From DATFVA01 sp963747755 (GTDB lineage Bacteria; Bacteroidota; Ignavibacteria; Ignavibacteriales; Ignavibacteriaceae), in NCBI GenBank assembly GCA_963747755.1, contig CAVVGK010000011.1, positions 62,001-126,000 on the forward strand: a stretch of 64,000 nucleotides of DNA. Direction: 5' to 3'. The notes below the pieces were generated by a model. It saw only the letters and a list, made by a program, of their open reading frames with translations. It did no database searches and had not been told where the DNA came from. This document shows, in pieces, positions 51,899-60,311 of the stretch. Both the position numbers and the translations under genes were made by a program. How positions within the stretch are numbered: the first letter of the stretch is position 1; every line of letters begins with the position of its first letter.

Positions 51899-52890
51899 CA
51901 GCTTTCCTCTCTCACAGTACGAAAAAGCTTATCCAGCTCAATAGGAACGATACCTACTTCTTCACATACAATTCCGCCGGCATAATTGGCAAGAAATGAA
52001 GCTTCAATAATATCAGCACCGGCGGCAAGTGCCATCGTTAATGTGGAGATCACGGTATCGCCAGCGCCGGAAACATCGGCAACTCTCCTTGCCCTGGTAG
52101 GCATTCTTCTTTCTTTTTTTCCTCTTTCAAAAACAGCTATACCTCCCTCGCCAAGTGTAAGCAGCACATATTTCGAATTTAATTTTTCTAGAATCCTGCT
52201 TCCCGCGGCGGCTATATCTTCATCTGTTCTTATTTTCATTCCGAGTACGTCTTCAGCTTCTTTTCTGTTCGGCTTGAATACCGTTACATCTTTATATGAG
52301 TAGAAGTTATTGAATTTGGGATCGACGGTTATGATGATTCCTCTCAACTTTGCCAACGAGATTATTTTTTCGATAAGCGATGCAGAAAGTACTCCCTTAT
52401 TATAATCCTCCAGAATAATTGCATCCAGCACCCCGCTGTGCTTCTCAAGATAATTATAAATTTCAGTCTGCATTTTCCTGTTGAGATATTCTTTACTTTC
52501 TTTATCTATTCTTACAACATGCTGGGTTTGAGCTATTACTCTTGTTTTCGAAGTTGTTGGACGAGTGTCATCAACAAATATTCCGTCCGGTTGTATTTTT
52601 AGTTCATTTATCAGCGAAGTAAAGATGGTCCCGTCATTGTCGTATCCAATTACTCCGATCGGCAGCGGTACACCTTCAAGTTTCAGGATATTTAAAGCAA
52701 CATTGGCTGCTCCACCGAAACGAAAGAATTCATTCCCTACTTCAACAACAGGGACGGGTGCTTCAGGGGAAATTCTCTTTACATCTCCCTGGAAATATCC
52801 ATCAAGCATCATATCTCCGATGACAGCGACTTTTAATCCTTTAAATTTCTTTTTGAGTTCGTTCATTCTGCGGACTGAAAGAGATATCAT
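51898..52890 (-). CDS. rfaE1: D-glycero-beta-D-manno-heptose-7-phosphate kinase
   Basis: The 330-residue product is a PfkB/ribokinase-family kinase: GDMMLDGYFQGDVKRISPEAPVPVVE (about 23-48), GGAANVALNI, and the ATP/anion-hole signature DVSGAGDTVISTL (about 269-281). It supplies heptose-1,7-bisphosphate. AAGGATAATT before the ATG supports the start at 52890. It overlaps rfaE2 by one base. Confidence 0.92.
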   Translation of the reverse strand: MISLSVRRMNELKKKFKGLKVAVIGDMMLDGYFQGDVKRISPEAPVPVVEVGNEFFRFGGAANVALNILKLEGVPLPIGVIGYDNDGTIFTSLINELKIQPDGIFVDDTRPTTSKTRVIAQTQHVVRIDKESKEYLNRKMQTEIYNYLEKHSGVLDAIILEDYNKGVLSASLIEKIISLAKLRGIIITVDPKFNNFYSYKDVTVFKPNRKEAEDVLGMKIRTDEDIAAAGSRILEKLNSKYVLLTLGEGGIAVFERGKKERRMPTRARRVADVSGAGDTVISTLTMALAAGADIIEASFLANYAGGIVCEEVGIVPIELDKLFRTVREES

Positions 52891-52982
52891 AATTATCCTT
52901 AAATTGAATTACAGAGGTAAAAATAAGTATAAATTGATTCTTCAAAAAGAATCGGGGGTATAAATGAAGATTACGTAAGGGT

Positions 52983-54110
52983 TTACTTCCTTTTTCTTAC
53001 AGATGGTTTTTCTTCTTTTTGAGGTTTCCTTTTCCCGCTAAAGTGAGCAAGAGGGTTATCTACTTTAACCCGGAATAATCCCATATCCGTGCCTATCCAC
53101 AGATCTGTTCCGTCAAAGAACAGAGATAATATTGTGGAAGTTTTAATTTTAGCCATGTCCAGATCCAGGGCTTTAACATTACCGGTTATTCTGTTAATGA
53201 GGGCTATACCATGCCCGAATTCAGCTCGGTCTTCCTTTGAGAACTGGTAGACAGATGCCCAGATTGTATTTCCGGTTCGTTCAAGGCAATAAACTCCGTT
53301 TGCCGGAAGTCCGTCTTTTTTAGATATTCTCAGCCACCTTCGGTTCCTGTCAAAAACATATATTCCGCCGAGATTAAATTCAGGCTGCTCCCTGGTTATA
53401 AACTCGTCGGTTGCAATCCACACATATTTATTATCGAACAAAAAGTCGCTAACTGAAACAAATGAACCTTCTTCAAGAAATTTACCGTTCTTATTGTTAT
53501 AAAAATCCCAGGCAGAATTACTTTTTACATCCCTTTGCTTATAATATTTATGTATGCCGCCTTCGGTTCCGAACCAAATAAGACTGTCTCCATCAAGCGC
53601 AATCGAGGTAAAGTTATTTGTTTTGGTATCACCTTTTATAGTTTTGTCGTAATCGGTAAACTTCTGCCTTCTTACATCCAGCCGTGTCAGGTTCTTAAAC
53701 CTGCCGATCCAGAGTATGTTCTGCTGAGGATCGAAACAAAGAGAACGGATCCAGTTTCCCATTTCGCCGCCGAATGCAAATTTTTTATTTATCCACACGT
53801 CTTTCTTTTTGTTGTATATGAACAATCCTTCTGCAGCACCGGCCCACACATAATCTTTACTAACAGCAATATTAAAGAAGAGATCATTTGTAAGGTTTCC
53901 TTCACGGGTTGAGAAGTTTTCCCAGTCATCATCTTTCTCAGAATAACGGTAGATTCCCTGCCCGTAAGTTGCTACCCAGATATAACCCGGTTCACTTTTG
54001 ATGGCGGTTATGTTGGCTCCGTCGAGGTAATTTTTTATTTCATCCTGGGAAAATGAGGAGGGTGCGGATAAATATAGAATCAATGTAAATAGAAATAATC
54101 GTAATATCAT
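52983..54110 (-). CDS. Exported beta-propeller protein (two-component-regulator-propeller type)
   Basis: The product (375 residues from the Met at 54110) has a signal peptide and repeats of the reg_prop type: ITAIKSEPGYIWVATYGQGIYRY, NIAVSKDYVWAGAAEGLFIYNKK, SLCFDPQQNILWIGRF and LFFDGTDLWIGTDMGLFRV. Such propellers usually form sensor domains of hybrid kinases, but no kinase domain follows; the C-terminus is a Lys/Arg-rich tail. Ligand is unknown. The longer start at 54152 places 14 polar residues before the signal and is less likely. It lies between rfaE1 and panB. Confidence 0.72.
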   Translation of the reverse strand: MILRLFLFTLILYLSAPSSFSQDEIKNYLDGANITAIKSEPGYIWVATYGQGIYRYSEKDDDWENFSTREGNLTNDLFFNIAVSKDYVWAGAAEGLFIYNKKKDVWINKKFAFGGEMGNWIRSLCFDPQQNILWIGRFKNLTRLDVRRQKFTDYDKTIKGDTKTNNFTSIALDGDSLIWFGTEGGIHKYYKQRDVKSNSAWDFYNNKNGKFLEEGSFVSVSDFLFDNKYVWIATDEFITREQPEFNLGGIYVFDRNRRWLRISKKDGLPANGVYCLERTGNTIWASVYQFSKEDRAEFGHGIALINRITGNVKALDLDMAKIKTSTILSLFFDGTDLWIGTDMGLFRVKVDNPLAHFSGKRKPQKEEKPSVRKRK

Positions 54111-54159
54111 ATGCCGAATGTTAATCAAATCCAAGTTAGTATGTAAAGTCATTAATTAC

Positions 54160-54975
54160 TTAATAACTTTCTTCTTCCGAAGGGAAATTTTTAGCTTTTA
54201 TATCTTTAATATAGTTCTTAACAGCAGACGAAAGTTCATCTGCGAGGTGCGCATAATGCCTTACAAACCTCGGGTGGAAGTCGACATTTAGTCCGAGCAT
54301 ATCAGGAGTAACAAGGATCTGCCCGTCGCAATGAGGACCTGCACCTATACCAATAGTTGGAATACTTACCGATTCTGTAATTCTTATTGCGAGTCCCGAA
54401 GGAATCTTCTCAAGGACAAGTGCAAATGCACCTGCTTCTTCAACAGCCTTTGCATCCTCAAGCAGTTCTACGGCTTCTTCTTCATCCCGTCCGCGTTCCC
54501 TGTAGCTGCCGAATTGATGGATGCTCTGTGGAGTAAGTCCTATATGTCCCATAACCGGGATCCCGGCAAGAGTAATTTTCCGGATAGCTTTAACAACTCT
54601 TTTGCCTCCTTCAAGCTTCACGCCTCCTGCTGACGTTTCTTTCATTATTCTTCCGGCGTTACGGAAAGCTTCGTCTTTACTCAGCTGATAAGACATAAAA
54701 GGCATATCAACAACGAGCATTGCCCTGTTTATGCCTTTAGAGACTGCCTTGGTATGATAGATCATCTCATCCATGGTCACCGGCAGCGTCGTCTCATTCC
54801 CCTGAAACACATTACCAAGTGAATCACCCACAAGGATCAGATCGATACCGGCTTCATCCAGTAGTTTAGCAGTAATAAAATCGTATGCGGTTAATGCGGT
54901 TATCCTGACTCCCTTCTGCTTCAGGAGCGATAAAGATTTTGTGGTAATCCTCTTAATGGTTTTTTCTGTACTCAT
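54160..54975 (-). CDS. panB: 3-methyl-2-oxobutanoate hydroxymethyltransferase
   Basis: The 271-residue product is PanB, the first committed step to pantothenate and CoA. ITALTAYDFITAKLLDEAGIDLILVGDSLGNV (26-57) carries the metal-binding aspartates, GGVKLEGG the substrate Lys/Glu region, and GIGAGPHCDGQILVTPDMLGL the C-terminal signature. It lies 12 bp downstream of the lipoate-transferase gene. Other pan genes are not in the window. Confidence 0.94.
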   Translation of the reverse strand: MSTEKTIKRITTKSLSLLKQKGVRITALTAYDFITAKLLDEAGIDLILVGDSLGNVFQGNETTLPVTMDEMIYHTKAVSKGINRAMLVVDMPFMSYQLSKDEAFRNAGRIMKETSAGGVKLEGGKRVVKAIRKITLAGIPVMGHIGLTPQSIHQFGSYRERGRDEEEAVELLEDAKAVEEAGAFALVLEKIPSGLAIRITESVSIPTIGIGAGPHCDGQILVTPDMLGLNVDFHPRFVRHYAHLADELSSAVKNYIKDIKAKNFPSEEESY

Positions 54976-54987
54976 TTTAATCAGACG

Positions 54988-55734
54988 TTATTTTGATAGT
55001 AATTCTTCTTTAACCATGTTAACTGCATAAAACTTCTCAAAGCCGGAGACAATAGCTTCCGCAAGTTTTAAATAATCTGTCTCATAACCCACGATGGATT
55101 CAAGTTCAGTTGTCTTATTTAATAATTCCTGCTTGATCGAAAGCTGCTCATCCTCAGGAAGGTTCAGATAGCCGGCTAAATTTACATGATAATTACCACA
55201 CATAATAGAACCATGCTGTAAAAGTACTTTTCCTATTTTTCTTTGGGCACTGCCTGCGGTCTTTTTCCCGTGGTACTTTATTTCGCTTTTAGCCGGAACT
55301 CCGAAGCAGGCTGCACTCAGATTCTGTTTGTAAAATGAGAGCAGGTCGGGTTGAACTCCCTCAAGCTCTAATTCCGCTAATCCATCATCATAGATTTTCA
55401 GACCTTCAATAAGTGCAGAATTAATCTGCCGGTAAACGCCGCGTGGAGAGATTTCAGAGTTTAATGGCATAACTACAGAATAAGTAAGTTCTTCTGAATG
55501 AAGTATCGCGCGTCCTCCTGTAGGTCTCTTTACAATATCAATTTCATCAGACAAGGCTTTTTCATTATTGATTTCTGAAATATCCTGGTTTGCACCTAGA
55601 GAGATACAGTATGGCTTCCATCTATAGAGACGCAGAGTAATGTAATCCGGAGAAGCTTCATTTACCAGGCGGAGATCAAAATCCATATTGAATGAACCCG
55701 TATTCTCACCGGTATTTAGATACTGCCACCTCAT
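54988..55734 (-). CDS. lipM: LipM-like octanoyl/lipoyl protein transferase
   Basis: The 248-residue product is a BPL/LplA/LipB-fold acyltransferase. RPTGGRAILH (70-79) is the substrate-pocket motif. C143 in AACFGVPAKSEI followed by GKKTAGSAQRK and LLQHGSI matches the pattern of octanoyl transferase LipM, where this Cys carries the acyl group; LplA lipoate ligases lack it. It probably octanoylates or lipoylates GcvH or E2 subunits. It overlaps lpxA by 4 bp, an odd place in a lipid A block. Confidence 0.8.
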   Translation of the reverse strand: MRWQYLNTGENTGSFNMDFDLRLVNEASPDYITLRLYRWKPYCISLGANQDISEINNEKALSDEIDIVKRPTGGRAILHSEELTYSVVMPLNSEISPRGVYRQINSALIEGLKIYDDGLAELELEGVQPDLLSFYKQNLSAACFGVPAKSEIKYHGKKTAGSAQRKIGKVLLQHGSIMCGNYHVNLAGYLNLPEDEQLSIKQELLNKTTELESIVGYETDYLKLAEAIVSGFEKFYAVNMVKEELLSK

Positions 55735-56507
55735 TTACCTATTATCCCCCTTTTGCCGTCCTTCAGAAATTCAAGTACTGTCTGTACATATTTGTTATCG
55801 CCAAGTTCGGTAGAAATCTTTTCTCTTGCCTGCGACACATTATAAGCTTTATCATAAAGAATTGCATATGCTTTCTTCAGGGTAATTATATCGTCTGTCT
55901 GGAACCCTCTTCTTCGTAAACCTATAACATTGAGCCCGGAGTATCTAAGAGGTTCATTACCGGCAAGAATGAAGGGTGGAACATCCTGCACTATTCTGAA
56001 ACCGCCGCCGGTCATAGAGTGCTGCCCGACCTTGCAGAACTGGTGTACGGGAGTAAGTCCCCCAATAATAACATAATCCTCAAGCGTGCAGTGTCCTGCA
56101 ATTTGAACACCGTTCGCAAGAACGCAGTTATCGCCGACCACACAGTCATGTGCGACGTGTGAATATGCCATAAGGAAACAGTTCTTTCCGACGCGGGAGA
56201 AACCGGTTGATTTTGTTCCGCGATGAAGAGTGACAAACTCGTGAATAACTGTGTTATCACCTATGTAAAAGAAAGTTTCTTCTCCGGCAAATCCAAAATC
56301 CTGGGGAATATGAGCTATTGAAGCTCCCTGGTGAATGACAATATTGTTACCGAGCCTTGCCCCGTTATATAGAACGGCAGAAGGACCGATAGTACAGTCA
56401 TTACCTATTTCGACATCATCTTCAATAATAGTGAAAGGCAAAACATTTACATTGTTTCCAAGTTTTGCTTTGCTGCTGACAATTGCGGTAGGATGTATGT
56501 TAACCAT
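55731..56507 (-). CDS. lpxA: UDP-N-acetylglucosamine acyltransferase
   Basis: The 258-residue product is a left-handed-beta-helix acyltransferase, the first step of lipid A. Hexapeptide repeats run through about residues 8-180; the catalytic His is in MAYSHVAHDCVVGDNC, and the C-terminal helical domain is PLRYSGLNVIGLRRRGFQ. The order lpxD, lpxC/fabZ, lpxA is usual in FCB. It begins 12 bp after lpxC/fabZ. Confidence 0.95.
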   Translation of the reverse strand: MVNIHPTAIVSSKAKLGNNVNVLPFTIIEDDVEIGNDCTIGPSAVLYNGARLGNNIVIHQGASIAHIPQDFGFAGEETFFYIGDNTVIHEFVTLHRGTKSTGFSRVGKNCFLMAYSHVAHDCVVGDNCVLANGVQIAGHCTLEDYVIIGGLTPVHQFCKVGQHSMTGGGFRIVQDVPPFILAGNEPLRYSGLNVIGLRRRGFQTDDIITLKKAYAILYDKAYNVSQAREKISTELGDNKYVQTVLEFLKDGKRGIIGK

Positions 56508-56518
56508 GATTTTTCCAT

Positions 56519-57937
56519 TCAGGCCTGGGTATTTAAGTTTGCTTCACGATCAACTATACCTGCCATAAAATCAGCTTCGGCTACGAGTACTTCATTCACG
56601 AATGCTTTACCCTGCATCATAACAACTTTGCTCTTCTTATTCGTAAGCACAATTTCCAGGTATAATTGATCACCGGGGAATACCGGCTTTCTGAATTTTG
56701 CGTTATTTATCTGCATAAACAGGACAAGCTTCTTTTCAGGATCAGGAAATGAATTAAGAAGGAGTATTCCGCCAGTTTGTGCCATTGATTCAATTATTAG
56801 AACACCGGGCATTATTGGCTGCCCGGGAAAATGTCCCTGAAAGAAGGGTTCATTAACCGTAACTGATTTAACACCAATTACTTTTTTATCTATCTGAAGT
56901 TCGATGATCTTGTCTACCAGAAGGAAGGGATACCTGTGGGGAAGTATTCTTTGAATTGCATTCGCATCGAAGACAATTCCTTCTTTCTTCACGAACTGAT
57001 ATTTCTTAACAAGCTTTCTCTGCTGGTAAAGCTTCCTTACCTGCTTCGCAAACTCAACGTTTGCTTTATGTCCAGGGCGTGCGGCCAGGATCTGTGCTTT
57101 TACCGGGGCTCCTATCAGCGCAAGGTCGCCTATCAGATCGAGCAGTTTGTGTCTTACCGGTTCATTTCTGAAACGCAGCTCCTTATTATTGAGAATACCG
57201 TTTGAACCGAGGGATATCTTCTGTTTGATTCCGACTTTCTGCTGTATTTTCTTCAATCCGCCTTCATCAAGATCGCGGTCAACGATTACAACAGCGTTGT
57301 CAATATCGCCTCCTTTTATCAGCCCCTGGTTTGCAAGCTCCTCAACTTCACTTAAGAAACAGAAGGTTCTTGCCGGCGCGAACTCTTCAACAAATTCCTT
57401 TTCAAGATCGAAGAGACCTGTATGCTGACTCCCGAGGGCCGGGTTCTGGTAATCAACCATCACCGTTATCCTGTAGCCGTCAAGCGGAAGTGCAACTATA
57501 TCTATCTGTTTCTCATCATTATGATATATAACAGTTTCATCGATAATTAGGTAATCTTTCGGGGCATCCTGTTGTACAAATCCTGCACTCAGCAGCTCAT
57601 TAACATAAGGAAGGGCGCTGCCGTCTCCGACAGGAGGTTCAATTCCGTCAATTTCAACTACGAGGTTATCGATTTGCAGACCGTAAACAGCAGCCAGAAC
57701 ATGTTCTACTGTATGAACTTTTGCTTCACCGATTCCCAGTGTGGTTCCGCGGGATATATCTATAACATAATCGGCATTAGCAGGAATTTCGGGGTTACCG
57801 TTAAGGTCGACTCTTACAAACTTTACTCCGTAGTTTTCCGGTGCTGGTTTGAAAGTCATTGTACATTCTGTTCCCGTATGTAGGCCTATTCCCGAGATCG
57901 AAACATCTTTAGCAATTGTTCTTTGTTGTTCTAGCAT
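56519..57937 (-). CDS. lpxC: Bifunctional LpxC deacetylase/FabZ dehydratase
   Basis: The 472-residue product fuses two enzymes. Residues 1-300 are LpxC, the zinc deacetylase that commits to lipid A: HTVEH at 75-79 with zinc ligand H79, and VRHKLLDLIGDLAL with the further ligands. Residues about 320-465 are FabZ: LPHRYPFLLVDK, then the GHFPGQPIMPGVLIIESMAQ hot-dog helix with its catalytic His and Glu. Such a fusion is typical of Bacteroidota/Chlorobiota and links fatty-acid supply to lipid A. Confidence 0.95.
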   Translation of the reverse strand: MLEQQRTIAKDVSISGIGLHTGTECTMTFKPAPENYGVKFVRVDLNGNPEIPANADYVIDISRGTTLGIGEAKVHTVEHVLAAVYGLQIDNLVVEIDGIEPPVGDGSALPYVNELLSAGFVQQDAPKDYLIIDETVIYHNDEKQIDIVALPLDGYRITVMVDYQNPALGSQHTGLFDLEKEFVEEFAPARTFCFLSEVEELANQGLIKGGDIDNAVVIVDRDLDEGGLKKIQQKVGIKQKISLGSNGILNNKELRFRNEPVRHKLLDLIGDLALIGAPVKAQILAARPGHKANVEFAKQVRKLYQQRKLVKKYQFVKKEGIVFDANAIQRILPHRYPFLLVDKIIELQIDKKVIGVKSVTVNEPFFQGHFPGQPIMPGVLIIESMAQTGGILLLNSFPDPEKKLVLFMQINNAKFRKPVFPGDQLYLEIVLTNKKSKVVMMQGKAFVNEVLVAEADFMAGIVDREANLNTQA

Positions 57938-58024
57938 TTAAAATCCGGATTTTTGTTTTTAAAATCGTGTGATAAAATAGCATTCTGAGTTTTGAAATCC
58001 AATAAAAGAAAGGGTGTTCAGGTC

Positions 58025-59080
58025 TTATGCATTGGCGGATTTATCTTCAATCTGTTCTTTAAGCATCTTTATTTCTTTTTCAAGCTCAGTAATTTTCTTA
58101 ACGTATTCTGGAAGATTTCTTATATGAGATTCAAGTTTAAAGGCTGTCTTAATTTCTTTTGCGGGTGAGCCGAAATAGGTGCCGGCTTTTGAGATACCCT
58201 TGGAAACACCGGACTGTGCAATGAGGATAACATTATCCGCAATTTCTATGTGCCCTGTTAATCCTACCTGTCCAAGGATAAAGCAGTTTTTTCCAACCCT
58301 TGTGCTGCCTGATATGCCGGCCTGGGCAGAAATAACTGTGTCTTCTCCTATGTAAACATTATGAGCAATCTGAACCAGGTTATCTACCTTTACGCCTCTC
58401 TTAATTATGGTAGATCCGATAGAGGCACGGTCAATAGAAACATTTGAACCCAGTTCTACATCATCTTCGATAATTACATTGCCGATCTGAGGTATCTTCT
58501 GGAACCGGCCTTCTTTGTCAGGTTCAAATCCAAAGCCGTCTGACCCTATAACTGTTCCCGGATGAATAATAGCTCGGTTCCCTATCTTACATTTTTCACG
58601 TATGCTTATGTTTTGAAATATTATGCAGTCATCCCCTATCTCTACATCCTCAAGTAAAACAGTATTATGAAATATCTTAACGTTATTTCCTATCTTACAT
58701 CCGCGGGATATAACCACGTTCTTCCCCACAGCTGTATTCTCCCCGAGCTTCGCTTCCGGGTGGATAAAAGCTGTCTCATCGATTCCTTCAAGAGTAAAAA
58801 CCGGAGGGAAGAATTTTCGTACAAGTTTGAAAAACGCTTTGTTGGGATCGGGAACTTCTATATATGAAATATCACTGCGGGTCATTTCAAATCCCGGCTT
58901 AACAAGAACTGCTGAAGCCTGTGTTGAATTAAAATACTTTTCGTAGTGTGATAGATAAAGGAAAGTAAGATCGCCGTGAACGGCTTCTTCAATTTTAGCA
59001 AGGTTTTTTATTTCAAGATTACCATCCCCTGTAATTTCTCCGCCGATGAAGGCGGCTATATCAGCCAGAGTAATCTTCAT
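58025..59080 (-). CDS. lpxD: UDP-3-O-acylglucosamine N-acyltransferase
   Basis: The 351-residue product has the LpxD N-terminal uridine-binding domain (about 1-100: FLYLSHYEKYFNSTQASAVLV), a long left-handed beta helix (about 105-310) with VQIAHNVYIGEDTVISAQAGISGS carrying the catalytic His, and a C-terminal coiled coil. It adds the N-linked acyl chain to lipid A. The start overlaps the skp stop by one base. Confidence 0.95.
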   Translation of the reverse strand: MKITLADIAAFIGGEITGDGNLEIKNLAKIEEAVHGDLTFLYLSHYEKYFNSTQASAVLVKPGFEMTRSDISYIEVPDPNKAFFKLVRKFFPPVFTLEGIDETAFIHPEAKLGENTAVGKNVVISRGCKIGNNVKIFHNTVLLEDVEIGDDCIIFQNISIREKCKIGNRAIIHPGTVIGSDGFGFEPDKEGRFQKIPQIGNVIIEDDVELGSNVSIDRASIGSTIIKRGVKVDNLVQIAHNVYIGEDTVISAQAGISGSTRVGKNCFILGQVGLTGHIEIADNVILIAQSGVSKGISKAGTYFGSPAKEIKTAFKLESHIRNLPEYVKKITELEKEIKMLKEQIEDKSANA

Positions 59081-59601
59081 TATTCAAGTTTCAGTTTATC
59101 AAGGACTTTATTAGTTATATCATATTCCTCCTTTGCATATAACAGCATTACGTCTCCGCTCCTGTCTAAAACAAAGTCGAGGTCCTCCTCCTGTGCTATA
59201 TCCTGAATAGCATTAAAGATTTTATTCTGCACTGGTTTCATCAGATCATCCTGCTTCTGGAAAAGCTCTCCGTTGGTTCCGAATTTCTTTTCTCTGTAGT
59301 CGGATATATCTTTTTCCATGTTCATAAGCTCAGTTTCCATTTCAGAGCGGGTCTGGTCGGTCATAATGAGTTTTCTTTTCTCATAATCATCATACTTAGC
59401 TTTCCAGGCAGCTTCCTTTTTATTAAGCTCATCCTGCCACTCTTTAACCAGGGCATCGAGCTTCTGGCGTGCATCCTGTGCATCCGGAAGGTTATCCATA
59501 ATTGTATTTGAATCGACATATCCGATTTTCAACTGGGCGAAAGAAGGGATAGAAAATACTATTAAAACGAATGCTGAGAGAAGAATCCCAAAGCTTTTCA
59601 T
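59080..59601 (-). CDS. OmpH/Skp-family periplasmic chaperone, second copy
   Basis: The 173-residue product has a signal peptide (1-22), the start of the mature domain LKIGYVDSNTIMDNLPDAQDARQKLDAL, and a long charged coiled coil. Skp-type chaperones hold unfolded outer-membrane proteins for BamA. It resembles the neighbour at 59691-60218, especially in the C-terminal EDLDFVLDRSGDVMLLYA block, indicating tandem duplication. It overlaps lpxD by one base. Confidence 0.85.
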   Translation of the reverse strand: MKSFGILLSAFVLIVFSIPSFAQLKIGYVDSNTIMDNLPDAQDARQKLDALVKEWQDELNKKEAAWKAKYDDYEKRKLIMTDQTRSEMETELMNMEKDISDYREKKFGTNGELFQKQDDLMKPVQNKIFNAIQDIAQEEDLDFVLDRSGDVMLLYAKEEYDITNKVLDKLKLE

Positions 59602-59636
59602 AAAAACTCCGAACTGGTTAAGTGTGCCGGGAAATG

Positions 59637-59667
59637 AAAAACAGTTCTTTGTTATATAGAACTGTTT
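59637..59667 (-). terminator. Hairpin between the two skp genes
   Basis: AAAACAGTTCT and AGAACTGTTTT, an 11-bp perfect stem with a nine-base loop. On the minus strand it ends in T residues but lacks a long tract; it may attenuate the downstream lpxD-side genes relative to the bamA side. Confidence 0.5.
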
Positions 59668-59690
59668 TCATCCCGATATTTGAAAGAAAA

Positions 59691-60218
59691 TTAACTTCCT
59701 CTTTTTAACTTATCAAGCACTTTATATGTGACATCAAAAGCTGAATCAGCATAAAGAAGGATGATATCGCCGGATTTGTCAAAAATGAAGTTCATACCTT
59801 CTTCTTTTGCAACCTGGCCGATAGCGTTGTAGATTTTGTCTTTAATAGGAGCAAAAATTGCGTCGTTCTTCTTATAGATCTCACCGGTGCCCTGTGCAAA
59901 TTTATCTTTCCTGAAATTCATAATTGTCTGCTCCATCTGGACAAGATCCTGCTGGGCAGTAAGCTTTTTATCTTCAGGCATTGTGTTAACCTGTTTCTGA
60001 TAGTCGTTTGCTTTCTGCTGGTAGGCCTGTGTCATACTATCAAGCTGTGAAGACCATTTGTTGGTAATAGCATCCAGATCGCCTTGCGCTTTGATTGCTT
60101 CGGACCATTGTGTCAGGATAACCTGTGAATCGACATAGCCGATTTTCTGGTTTGTCTGTGCTGCGGTAAATCCGGCACTTATGAATAAGATTGAAAGAAT
60201 AAAAAGATACTTTTTCAC
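59691..60218 (-). CDS. OmpH/Skp-family periplasmic chaperone, first copy
   Basis: The 175-residue product has a signal peptide (1-20), then QKIGYVDSQVILTQWSEAIKAQGDLDAI and a coiled-coil arm (about 45-120), ending MNFIFDKSGDIILLYADSAFD. It is the periplasmic chaperone of the Skp type. It follows bamA by about 93 bp, the usual bamA-skp-lpxD order. Confidence 0.87.
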   Translation of the reverse strand: MKKYLFILSILFISAGFTAAQTNQKIGYVDSQVILTQWSEAIKAQGDLDAITNKWSSQLDSMTQAYQQKANDYQKQVNTMPEDKKLTAQQDLVQMEQTIMNFRKDKFAQGTGEIYKKNDAIFAPIKDKIYNAIGQVAKEEGMNFIFDKSGDIILLYADSAFDVTYKVLDKLKRGS

Positions 60219-60311
60219 TACGTATACCTCAGTTTTTTAATATAATATTAGCTTTATGCGAAAATTGCTAACAATAGTTATCTAATTTACAATAAAATTT
60301 GATTTTACGTT

